The notes under the pieces are model-generated. The model was given only the letters and a program-made list of their open reading frames with translations, was not told where the DNA came from and did not search any database. The translations under genes were made by a program, and so were the position numbers. DNA of 45,085 bases, taken from Lachnospiraceae bacterium. Its GTDB lineage: Bacteria > Bacillota > Clostridia > Lachnospirales > Lachnospiraceae. Each line of letters opens with the position of its first letter. The stretch's first letter is position 1. This document shows, piece after piece, positions 26,621 to 35,114 of this stretch. The stretch is taken from positions 1-45,085 of the forward strand of contig JAQXNR010000035.1 in the NCBI GenBank assembly GCA_029098105.1, in the 5' to 3' direction.

Positions 26621-27394
26621 CTAAGATGTCATTTTTTTTGTAATTTTTGCAGCAAAAGCAGCATTCATCTCTCCCATGATTTCTCCTCTGTCCTGAGCGC
26701 TCATCGCCTCCAGTATATGCACCACCGTATCCAAATCTGCTGTCATATTTTCCAGAATAGCAGCAGCCTGTTTAGGTTTCATTTTCGCATAAGACTCCGC
26801 CAGTTCCTTTTCCTTCTCAGATGCCGCCTCTGTCTGAACTGCCTCTTTATATAACTTGGCAGCCGTATCTTTGTCCATTGACTCATACCATTTGGTATAA
26901 TCGGATACATCCACATTGTCGTTATATACTACTTCCTTATAAAACTGCTCTTTTGTAGATTCAAAAGTTTTCTGGTTCTTTTCATATACCTTAAGCGTTG
27001 CAATTTCATTCTTTAAAGCCTCAATTTCTCCACTATCCACCGTACTCTGGGCGGCATCCCCGGAACTCTGTTGCGCCTGTTGAAGTTGTGCCAGTTGTTC
27101 TTCCAACTCATCAATCCGGGCAACCGCCTGTGCCAAAGTCTTGTATCCCGTCTCCTCCGCAATCTCCTCATCCGTTGGTTCCGGAAGAATCTGATTTACC
27201 ACAGGAACATCCTTTAAGATTGGGCGCAATACCTTAGTACCAAAACCACCCACATCCATGCGGATACAAATCATCAATATTACTAAAAACAACAGCACCA
27301 GTACAATGCATGCAAGAATCCCTTTCCCATGTCCGGAATGCTCTGGATCTTCCACCTGTATTGTATTAAAACCGTCATTGATTTTTTTCTTCAT
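26621..27394 (-). CDS. YlxF/MotE-like flagellar protein (TM + coiled coil + MgtE-N-like C-terminus)
   Basis: TM LACIVLVLLFLVILMICI; coiled coil; AKMKPKQAAAILENMTADLDTVVHILEAMSAQDRGEIMGEMNAAFAAKITKKM; between fliJ and fliK. Confidence 0.85.
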   Translation of the reverse strand: MKKKINDGFNTIQVEDPEHSGHGKGILACIVLVLLFLVILMICIRMDVGGFGTKVLRPILKDVPVVNQILPEPTDEEIAEETGYKTLAQAVARIDELEEQLAQLQQAQQSSGDAAQSTVDSGEIEALKNEIATLKVYEKNQKTFESTKEQFYKEVVYNDNVDVSDYTKWYESMDKDTAAKLYKEAVQTEAASEKEKELAESYAKMKPKQAAAILENMTADLDTVVHILEAMSAQDRGEIMGEMNAAFAAKITKKMTS

Positions 27395-27417
27395 ACCTTC
27401 ACCTGCTCTCTCAATTT

Positions 27418-27885
27418 TCAGTTCTCTGAAAGGCTCTCCTCCTCTTCCGTCTTATTATGTTGAAAACTTACCAGTTCGTCAATCTCTTTTTTCTCCTGCT
27501 CATTGAGTTCCTGAAGAAACACCTGAAACTCATTGTCTTTCAATTTTTCATGTGTCTTTCTATCAATCATTGCCTCCTGCAATTTTCTCCTGGCATTGTC
27601 CAGAACCGCTTCCAGCGCCGCAATTTTCTTTTTCTGGTTTCTTTCATAGTATTCCATCGTCTCAATTGCCTGTTGACATTCGTTCAATTTACGCACATCC
27701 AGTCGATTTTGCATAAGGCACTGCTTTTGCTCCTCATACCCCTCTCTTCGCTGCACCAGCAACTGCAACTGCTCCTGTGCCTCATTCACTTTCATCTGGG
27801 CTTGGGAAAAAGCAGTCTTTGCCTGGTCTTCCAATTTGTATTTAACATCCAGAACATTCTGCATGGAATACCGGAACTTCGCCAT
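27418..27885 (-). CDS. fliJ: Flagellar export chaperone FliJ
   Basis: FRYSMQNVLDVKYKLEDQAKTAFSQAQMKVNEAQEQLQLL coiled coil; directly after fliI. Confidence 0.9.
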   Translation of the reverse strand: MAKFRYSMQNVLDVKYKLEDQAKTAFSQAQMKVNEAQEQLQLLVQRREGYEEQKQCLMQNRLDVRKLNECQQAIETMEYYERNQKKKIAALEAVLDNARRKLQEAMIDRKTHEKLKDNEFQVFLQELNEQEKKEIDELVSFQHNKTEEEESLSEN

Positions 27886-27910
27886 TTTTTCTACCTAACC
27901 TTCCCTATCT

Positions 27911-29236
27911 CTAACTCTGTTGCTGTTCAAACATTTCCCCCAGCATTTGAATCGTCTCCTCCAGCGTCACTCTGGCATCCACATCCTGGCGTAGAAATTC
28001 ATTGACCTGATTAATTTTGGAAATGGCATAATCAATCTCCGGATTGGCTCCTGATTTGTAAGCTCCAATATTAATCAAATCTTCTGCCTCATTGTAAGTT
28101 GCCAGTACATTCCGCAGTTTTCCAGCCAGATTCTTGTGCTCCTTTGTTGCAATCTGACTCATGCAACGGGAAATACTTGCCATTACATCCACTGCAGGGT
28201 AATGGTTTTTCTGTGCCAGCCGCCGGGACAATACAATATGCCCGTCCAGAATGCTTCGCGCCGTATCCGTAATCGGTTCATTAAAGTCATCGCCATCTAC
28301 TAATACCGTATACAATCCGGTAATTGAGCCTTTTTCTGAACATCCCGCCCGTTCCAGCAATTTCGGCATTTCAGAATATACACTGGGAGGGTATCCCCGG
28401 GTAACCGGAGGCTCCCCAGAGGCCAGTCCAATCTCCCGCTGTGCCATGGAAAAACGAGTAAGGGAGTCCATCATCAGCAGTACGTCCCGTCCCTGGTCCC
28501 GGAAATATTCTGCTATGGCAGTTGCCGTTTTCGCCGCCTTACTTCGAATTAAAGCAGGTTTATCTGAAGTCGCCACCACCAATACAGAACGTTTCATACC
28601 TTCCTCTCCCAAATCCCGTTCTATAAATTCTCGAACTTCCCTTCCCCGCTCTCCAATCAGCGCAATTACATTAATATCCGCTTTGGTATTCCGGGCGAAC
28701 ATACCCATCAGTGTACTTTTTCCTACACCGGAACCAGCAAAAATTCCAATACGCTGTCCTTTTCCTACGGTTATAAGACCATCCACCGCTTTCACTCCCA
28801 GCGGAAGAATCTCATCAATAATCTTTCGCGACATCGGATCCGGCGGCTCTGCCTCCACAGAATAAGAATCAGGCAAAATAAATTCTTCCGCCTGCACATC
28901 CACCGGAATTCCCAGACCATCCAGCGTTTTCCCCAGCAGTTCCGGTCCTACATACACCTGCAGCGGTTCCCCAGTATTTTCCACAAACGCTCCCAAACCG
29001 ATTCCTTCCACATTATCAAAAGGCATAAGAAGAATCCGGTTGTCCCGAAACCCAACCACTTCTGCATTGACTCTGTGCTTTCCATCCTTTGAAGTAATAT
29101 AGCACAAATCATTCAATTTGGCATCCGGTCCAACCGATTCAATGGTCAGTCCTACTACCTTTGCAACCTTTCCCATTTTCTTTTCAAAAGATTGTTCCTT
29201 TAATTGTTCATATTTTTCAAAATTAATATTCAGCAT
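27911..29236 (-). CDS. fliI: Flagellar export ATPase FliI
   Basis: IGIFAGSGVGKSTLMGMFARN, GERGREVREFIE, LLMMDSLTRFSMAQREIGLASGEPPVTRGYPPSVY; start reset to MLNINFEKYEQLKEQ. Confidence 0.96.
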   Translation of the reverse strand: MLNINFEKYEQLKEQSFEKKMGKVAKVVGLTIESVGPDAKLNDLCYITSKDGKHRVNAEVVGFRDNRILLMPFDNVEGIGLGAFVENTGEPLQVYVGPELLGKTLDGLGIPVDVQAEEFILPDSYSVEAEPPDPMSRKIIDEILPLGVKAVDGLITVGKGQRIGIFAGSGVGKSTLMGMFARNTKADINVIALIGERGREVREFIERDLGEEGMKRSVLVVATSDKPALIRSKAAKTATAIAEYFRDQGRDVLLMMDSLTRFSMAQREIGLASGEPPVTRGYPPSVYSEMPKLLERAGCSEKGSITGLYTVLVDGDDFNEPITDTARSILDGHIVLSRRLAQKNHYPAVDVMASISRCMSQIATKEHKNLAGKLRNVLATYNEAEDLINIGAYKSGANPEIDYAISKINQVNEFLRQDVDARVTLEETIQMLGEMFEQQQS

Positions 29237-29267
29237 ATTCTCACCACACTTCTTCCCAATTCGGGAA

Positions 29268-29305
29268 TAAACAAAAATTCCATATACCTTTCGGAATATG
29301 GAATT
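29268..29305 (-). terminator. Terminator-like hairpin inside the operon between fliH and fliI
   Basis: Minus strand AATTCCATAT-T-CC-GAAA-GG-T-ATATGGAATT followed by TTTGTTTATT. Confidence 0.65.
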
Positions 29306-29339
29306 GCACTGTCTTATATATTTGTAACGGTAACAAAAA

Positions 29340-30221
29340 TTACGCATTTAACAGCATAAGACTTTTTATGAGTTGGGATACCTGTACATCCAGGCTCAAA
29401 TCCACAAGTCCACCATCCGTCTCAATTTTACACTGGTTTTTCGTTAATTTTGCATCCTGAAACAACTCTATCTTAACACCGGGATTCAAATACCCATAAA
29501 TCTCTTCTTTATGTCTACTGACATATTCAAAATCCGCCTCCGACAATGAAATAATAAAAGAATGACTGTTTTCAATTCCCCGCATAGCGTTGTTAATTAA
29601 ATATAAAATCACATCCTTGTGTCCGGTAACAACCACCCCCGTTAAACGGGTCAATAAATCACACAATACAGAAACAAACTGGGGTTCCAACTCCTGAAGT
29701 GCCTGTTCCTGTTCTTCCTGCATACTCCTTTTCCACTGTTCCTGCTCCTGCCTGAGTTGTTCCTTCAACTGTTCCACTTCTTCGGCAGCATCCATCATTC
29801 CCTGTTGATATCCTTCTTCCCTGCCTGCCAACTGTCCCTGGGCTTTGATGTCTTCCACCTGAGCCTGTGCCTGAGCACGAATCTCAGCAGCCTCCTGATA
29901 TGCCTCCTCAATTACAAGTGCTGCCTCATGTGCCAATTCCGAATCCTCTACCCGGTCAGCATTTTGTTCCATCTCATCCATTTGTTCCGCCTGAGCGTCT
30001 TGCAACTGCTGTAATTTTTCAGGAGTTAATTCAGTCACAGAAAGTCCCGACACAAATCCATCTTCCGTAGAATTCTTAACTTGCTGTTCATATTCCTGCA
30101 TACGACGTTCATTAATCTGCACAGCAATCTCATTTTTATCCGCATCAATAATAAACGGCGAACTGTTTCTCGTACTGTATCCTTTAATCAGATTAGACAA
30201 TGATTTCGTCACCTCCGCCAC
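29340..30221 (-). CDS. fliH: Flagellar assembly protein FliH
   Basis: Gln/Glu-rich coiled coil followed by a FliH/VatE-like domain (LLTRLTGVVVTGHKDVILYLINNAMRGIENSHSFIISLSEADFEYV); between fliG and fliI. Confidence 0.93.
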   Translation of the reverse strand: MAEVTKSLSNLIKGYSTRNSSPFIIDADKNEIAVQINERRMQEYEQQVKNSTEDGFVSGLSVTELTPEKLQQLQDAQAEQMDEMEQNADRVEDSELAHEAALVIEEAYQEAAEIRAQAQAQVEDIKAQGQLAGREEGYQQGMMDAAEEVEQLKEQLRQEQEQWKRSMQEEQEQALQELEPQFVSVLCDLLTRLTGVVVTGHKDVILYLINNAMRGIENSHSFIISLSEADFEYVSRHKEEIYGYLNPGVKIELFQDAKLTKNQCKIETDGGLVDLSLDVQVSQLIKSLMLLNA

Positions 30222-31206
30222 GGGAAATTACAATATCACCGCTATCCTCCAGTTTACGGACAATGTTAACAATACGCTGCTGTGCATCTTCTACATCCTT
30301 CATACGAACCGGACCCATAAATTCCATATCTTCCTTGATCATCGTAGCCAGACGGGAAGAAAGATTCTCGAAAATAACATTCTGTACATCCTCGTTTGCC
30401 GCCTTCAATGCAATCGCCAATTCGTTGTTGTCCACCTCTCGGAGAACTCTCTGAATAGAACGGTTGTCCAGTGTCAGAATATCCTCGAACACAAACATCT
30501 TATGACGGATTTCATCTGCCAATTCTGGCTCTTCGATATCCAGAGTTTCCATAATATTCTTCTCGGTACCACGATCCACAGTATTTAAAATCTCTACAAT
30601 CGCATCCACACCACCGACAATCGTGTAATCCTGATTCACTAAAGATGCCAGTTTGCGCTCCAATACTTTCTCCACTTCCTTTATTACATCCGGACTAGTT
30701 CTGTCCATCTGAGCAATACGTCTTGCCACATCCGCCTGTTTGTCCGCCGGAAGAGCAGACACAATCTGAGCCGCCTGGTTCGCAGACAGGTAAGACAAAA
30801 TCAAAGCAATCGTCTGGGGATGTTCATCCTGAATAAAATTAAGCAACTGACTGGCATCGGTCTTCCGAATAAATTCGAAGGGTCGAACCTGAAGAGAAGC
30901 CGTCAAACGTCCAATCACATCCCGCGCCTTTTCTGCACCAAGGGCTTTCTCCAGCAAATCGGTAGCATAGCCAATACCACCCTCTGTAATATACTGCTGT
31001 GCCAGACAAATCTCGTAAAATTCATCCACAACTTCTTCCTTAACCTGAGGAGAAATGCTTCTGGTGTTCGCAATCTCCAATGTCAATTGTTCAATTTCAT
31101 CTTCCTTCAGGTGCTTAAATATAGTAGCAGACTTCTCTGGTCCCAATGCAATCAATAAAATTGCCGCTTTCTCTACACCACCAATATCACTATTCTGCAT
31201 TGCCAT
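30193..31206 (-). CDS. fliG: Flagellar motor switch protein FliG
   Basis: KAAILLIALGPEKSATIFKHLKEDEIEQLTLEIA; DEHPQTIALILSYL; MFVFEDILTLDNRSIQRVLREVD. Confidence 0.97.
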   Translation of the reverse strand: MAMQNSDIGGVEKAAILLIALGPEKSATIFKHLKEDEIEQLTLEIANTRSISPQVKEEVVDEFYEICLAQQYITEGGIGYATDLLEKALGAEKARDVIGRLTASLQVRPFEFIRKTDASQLLNFIQDEHPQTIALILSYLSANQAAQIVSALPADKQADVARRIAQMDRTSPDVIKEVEKVLERKLASLVNQDYTIVGGVDAIVEILNTVDRGTEKNIMETLDIEEPELADEIRHKMFVFEDILTLDNRSIQRVLREVDNNELAIALKAANEDVQNVIFENLSSRLATMIKEDMEFMGPVRMKDVEDAQQRIVNIVRKLEDSGDIVISRGGGDEIIV

Positions 31207-31210
31207 GTCA

Positions 31211-32833
31211 TCACTCCCAATCCTCGTTCAGCCAGTTACGCAGCAACTGTGCAACCGCCTCCGGATTCTCATCTACAAACTTCTCAATCTGCTCTCTCGC
31301 AGCCGACTTATCACTAAACTCAATATCATCCAAACTCTGGTTCTCCTTTGTCGTAGCAAGTAACGCCTCTACTGAAAGTTCCGGTTCCATTTCTTCAATC
31401 TCAACCGGTTTCATTCCCTTAAATACAACAAACAGCAACAATGCTACAATCAACAGCGCCAGTATGTATTGCAGGTAATTCTTCGCCATAGTGGAAACTG
31501 ACATGTGTGTTGCATCGTAGAACAACGGCACCTCATAGGCAATGATTGAAATATTCTCCTCTGCAATTCCGGTAGCCATAGAAACACTGGTAATCAATGC
31601 CGGATCCACTTCAAGGGAACTGGAATTGCCGTTCGCTTCCTTAAACTCCGCAAACGTCTGGTCATTCTCCTTCAACTGATCCTTCAATTCATCCTCATAG
31701 TAAGAACGGTAACGGTTCAATACAATGGAAATGGAAGAATTGTCATAATTAATTTTCGCCACTCCGGCTTGAGTCACCGTTGTACGCTTACTGGTGTTAT
31801 ATTGATTCTTTGTAATATCAGTCGTTCCACTGCTACTACCATCTCCCAGCAAATCATAATCCGTCGTTTCGCCATCATTGGCATCGGTTCCCGGTATATT
31901 CCCACTGTCCGAATTATTCTCGTTATGGTAATTATAATCATAGGACTTCGGTCCTGTCTCCTGTCCATCATCTGTATAAAAGTGCTCATCTGTAGATGTG
32001 GATTTGTCAAAATTCACATCTATGTTCGGGGCAACCTCTACATCGTTATAGTTACTGGACTTTAAAAGCAGAGCCTGTACCTGGGTTTTAATGTCATTCA
32101 CAACACTGTTTTTATATTCCTCAGCCGATGCCAACGAAGCCGTTCCATCCTCATTGTCTGCCCCAGAAAACAAAATGTTTCCATTCTGGTCAATAATCTT
32201 AATATTATTGGTATTACTATTTCCAATACTGGTAGCAAGGTAATTCGCAATTCCCTTTGCTGCAGAAGACTTAAACTTGTCATTAATAGTCAGCATTGCT
32301 GCACATGTATTGTCTTTCTCTTCCTCTAAAATTGCCGTAGAATCATCCGCATAAGTTATCTGTACCGAAGCCGCCTCTACACCTTCAATCGTTTTAACAA
32401 TAACATTGGCAAATTCATTCTGTCTTGCCAGTTTAATCTTCTCATCTTTCTCCTTAGAAGTCGTTGACAAATCGTTATCCAACGCCTGCTCATAGGTATA
32501 GGCATTATTGGAATCTGCTCCAACACTGTTAGCACCCAATGCCATTCTCGCATCGGCAACCTTCTTAGAGTCTACGCTTAAAGTCAGTCCATCATCTGAC
32601 ACCCGGTAGAGAATTCCCTGTTCCTCCAATATTTCCTTTGCAGCCGCTGTATCGGAAGTCTTCTCATATACAGCAATCTGCTCATATGTAGTTCTTGTAA
32701 ACATAACCACAAATATAACAACCGTCACAATGATAGCCAACGCCAATGCAATAATTATTGTCCTCTGTTTGGAGGTGAATTTCTTCCAGAACTCCAATAT
32801 CTGCTGTGGTATCTGTTTTATTCTATCACCCAT
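31211..32833 (-). CDS. fliF: Flagellar MS-ring protein FliF
   Basis: Two TM segments; QNEFANVIVKTIEGVEAASVQITYADDS; conserved periplasmic ring domain. Confidence 0.95.
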   Translation of the reverse strand: MGDRIKQIPQQILEFWKKFTSKQRTIIIALALAIIVTVVIFVVMFTRTTYEQIAVYEKTSDTAAAKEILEEQGILYRVSDDGLTLSVDSKKVADARMALGANSVGADSNNAYTYEQALDNDLSTTSKEKDEKIKLARQNEFANVIVKTIEGVEAASVQITYADDSTAILEEEKDNTCAAMLTINDKFKSSAAKGIANYLATSIGNSNTNNIKIIDQNGNILFSGADNEDGTASLASAEEYKNSVVNDIKTQVQALLLKSSNYNDVEVAPNIDVNFDKSTSTDEHFYTDDGQETGPKSYDYNYHNENNSDSGNIPGTDANDGETTDYDLLGDGSSSGTTDITKNQYNTSKRTTVTQAGVAKINYDNSSISIVLNRYRSYYEDELKDQLKENDQTFAEFKEANGNSSSLEVDPALITSVSMATGIAEENISIIAYEVPLFYDATHMSVSTMAKNYLQYILALLIVALLLFVVFKGMKPVEIEEMEPELSVEALLATTKENQSLDDIEFSDKSAAREQIEKFVDENPEAVAQLLRNWLNEDWE

Positions 32834-32879
32834 AATACAACCGTCTCCAACCTGTTTCTGCTTATAATCCCATAACTAT

Positions 32880-33191
32880 TTATACTGTCATCTGCATAAT
32901 CTCACGATATGCTTCCACCAATTTATCTCTCACAGCGACTGTATATTGCAATGCAATATTCGCTTTCTGCTGTGCAATTGCCAATTCATTTGTATTGTCT
33001 GTATATCCCAATTCAAAATTAATCTCTGCCTGCTGGGCATCCTTTTGTAACGCATCTGTCTCCTGAATCATATTCATGGCCGAATCCAGTAAATCTTCAA
33101 AGGCAGTGCCATTGCTTTTATGTACACCGCTAGAAGTAAGTTGATTGCTCCAATCCACCCCTGCTGCTTTTGCAATCTCGTCAATATTCAT
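32880..33191 (-). CDS. fliE: Flagellar hook-basal body complex protein FliE
   Basis: FEDLLDSAMNMIQETDALQKDAQQAEINFELGYTDNTNELAIAQQKANIALQYTVAVRDKLVEAYREIMQM. Confidence 0.96.
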   Translation of the reverse strand: MNIDEIAKAAGVDWSNQLTSSGVHKSNGTAFEDLLDSAMNMIQETDALQKDAQQAEINFELGYTDNTNELAIAQQKANIALQYTVAVRDKLVEAYREIMQMTV

Positions 33192-33234
33192 GTAACTACT
33201 CCTTTATTCTATATATCCATCCGCTGCATCCCAA

Positions 33235-33678
33235 CTATGCCTGCATAATCTCCAGACCTTTTGACGCCATAGACTTAGCAGCCTGAAAAGCCGTCACATT
33301 TGCTTCGAAAGAACGGGACGCATCAATCATGTCTGTCATTTCCTGAACCGTGTCCACATTTGGGTAAGAAACATAACCATTTTCATCTGCATCGGGATGA
33401 TCCGGATCATACACCATCTTCAAATCACTCATATCTGTGGTAATTCCTGTAACCTTTACACCACTGTTTGCCTGTCCCATACAGGTCTCCAACACATTAC
33501 CAAAGGCGGTCCGACGCTTCTCTGCCATTACCACAGTCTTTCTGCGGTACACATTACCATCTTCCCCCCGGGTTGAATTAGCATTTGCAATATTCTGGGA
33601 AACAATATCAATCCGTAACTGCTGTGCCGTCATACCCGTTGCAGCAATATTCATTGCACTAAAGGAACCCATACGCAA
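33235..33678 (-). CDS. flgC: Flagellar basal-body rod protein FlgC
   Basis: AMNIAATGMTAQQLRIDIVSQNIANANSTRGEDGNVYRRKTV. Confidence 0.97.
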   Translation of the reverse strand: MRMGSFSAMNIAATGMTAQQLRIDIVSQNIANANSTRGEDGNVYRRKTVVMAEKRRTAFGNVLETCMGQANSGVKVTGITTDMSDLKMVYDPDHPDADENGYVSYPNVDTVQEMTDMIDASRSFEANVTAFQAAKSMASKGLEIMQA

Positions 33679-33733
33679 TCATCCTCCTATAATCAAAAAC
33701 ATTAGTTATATATCAAACTGTCATTTGCAACCA

Positions 33734-34126
33734 TTATTTGCCTAGTGCCGTACGAATTCTGCTGAATTCCTGCTTCATACTGTCAATTAATGCATTATAA
33801 CGAATCTGGTTCTCCGCCAAATACACATTCTCTGTAGAAATGTCTACATTATTGCCATCTGTGCGGTAGGACAAATTTACATTGTCCGTATATACACTGC
33901 AATTAATCTCCTCCAGTTTTGTATTAATCTGGCTGATTCTTCCGTCTAAAGACCCACTTCCAATCAGTGCCTCCTCCAAATAAGCCGAAAAAGCAACATC
34001 CTTGCGCTTGTAATTCGGTGTGTCCACATTGGCAATATTATTGGAAAGCACCTCATTTCTAGTCCAGCAGGCGTCTGCCCCCTTGTCCAACACATCGATA
34101 TAATTATAAATACCCGTATTTATCAT
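33734..34126 (-). CDS. flgB: Flagellar basal-body rod protein FlgB
   Basis: WTRNEVLSNNIANVDTPNYKRKDVAFSAYLEEAL; first gene of the flagellar string. Confidence 0.96.
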   Translation of the reverse strand: MINTGIYNYIDVLDKGADACWTRNEVLSNNIANVDTPNYKRKDVAFSAYLEEALIGSGSLDGRISQINTKLEEINCSVYTDNVNLSYRTDGNNVDISTENVYLAENQIRYNALIDSMKQEFSRIRTALGK

Positions 34127-34142
34127 AACTAACCTCCTTAAA

Positions 34143-34186
34143 ACAATACAAAAAGGAATCTATGAGAAATCTCAAAAATTCCTTTT
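34143..34186 (-). terminator. Intrinsic terminator/attenuator between codY and flgB
   Basis: Minus strand AAAAGGAAT-TTT-TGAG-ATTT-CTCA-TAG-ATTCCTTTT followed by TGTATTGTTTT; the stem ends 24 nt before the flgB ATG. Confidence 0.8.
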
Positions 34187-34209
34187 ACCTATCCCCGGAA
34201 ATCCATTTC

Positions 34210-34983
34210 CTAATTGCATTTACAATTCTTCAATTCATCAAATACCACATCGTTTAACACTTTTATATATGTCCCCTTCATTCCTGATGATTTGGTTTCA
34301 ATTACACCTGCGCTTTCAAACTTGCGCAATGCGTTCACAATCACTGAACGGGTAATTCCAACCCGGTCTGCAATCCGACTCGCCACCAGAATCCCTTCCA
34401 TTCCATTCAACTCCTGAAAAATATGGAGAATTGCCTGTAACTCAGAATAGGACAATGTAGCAATCGCAGACTGTACAATCGCAACCTTGCGACTCTCCTC
34501 CTCGTTCTCTTCATTCACCGAACGCATCATCTCAAGACTGACCACGGTTGTACCATATTCACTCAAAATAATATCATCAATGGAATACGGTTCCGAATCC
34601 CGGTACATAAATACTGTCCCCAACCGCTCTCCAGCAATGTCAATCGGATTAATTATTGCCTGATAACCGGTTACCTCCTCGGCTTCAAACCCCAACGTCT
34701 CCAGATTCACATTCTCCTTGGTTGACAATACGCCCAGCAACCGCTCGTTCAGCATTTCATCAATATGGCTTCCCACTGCATTATTCAGCAGGTTCTCAAT
34801 CCGATGTACCTGCTCCTGATTGTATAATCCCAATATTTTACCTTTGAAACTTACAACAAGAACATTGGATTGCAGTATCTCGCCCAACACTTCACATATA
34901 TCATCAAATACCACTTTATGGGAATTATTGTTATGCAAAAGTTTGTTTATCTTACGAGTTTTATCTAATAACTGTACGCTCAT
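34210..34983 (-). CDS. codY: GTP-sensing pleiotropic transcriptional repressor CodY
   Basis: LLDKTRKINKLLHN; C-terminal HTH VASRIADRVGITRSVIVNALRKFESAGVIETKSSGMKGTYIKVLND. Confidence 0.97.
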   Translation of the reverse strand: MSVQLLDKTRKINKLLHNNNSHKVVFDDICEVLGEILQSNVLVVSFKGKILGLYNQEQVHRIENLLNNAVGSHIDEMLNERLLGVLSTKENVNLETLGFEAEEVTGYQAIINPIDIAGERLGTVFMYRDSEPYSIDDIILSEYGTTVVSLEMMRSVNEENEEESRKVAIVQSAIATLSYSELQAILHIFQELNGMEGILVASRIADRVGITRSVIVNALRKFESAGVIETKSSGMKGTYIKVLNDVVFDELKNCKCN

Positions 34984-35050
34984 ATACCTTCCTCCACCAT
35001 CATCTCAACGAAGAACAAAAGTATACTAAAAATAATCCTAATACGAAATA

Positions 35051-35079
35051 ATTTTACCATATAAAAGATGGAATAACAA
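35051..35079 (-). promoter_or_regulatory. Sigma-A-type promoter upstream of codY
   Basis: Minus strand TTGTTA-N17-TAAAAT. Confidence 0.6.
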
Positions 35080-35114
35080 CCTTTTTTGTTAGAATCTTCA
35101 CAGAATACCCGTTT

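Noticed and set aside
34187-34215. GGGGATAG downstream of TAAA near the codY stop, as a sigma-28 promoter for flgB
   Set aside because: The spacer is 22 bp instead of about 15 and the -10 is poor; it would also lie upstream of the hairpin, so it does not explain flgB expression.
35060-35100. TAACAA-CCTTTT-TTGTTA hairpin after topA as a terminator
   Set aside because: Short AT-only stem overlapping the codY -35 region; insufficient support.
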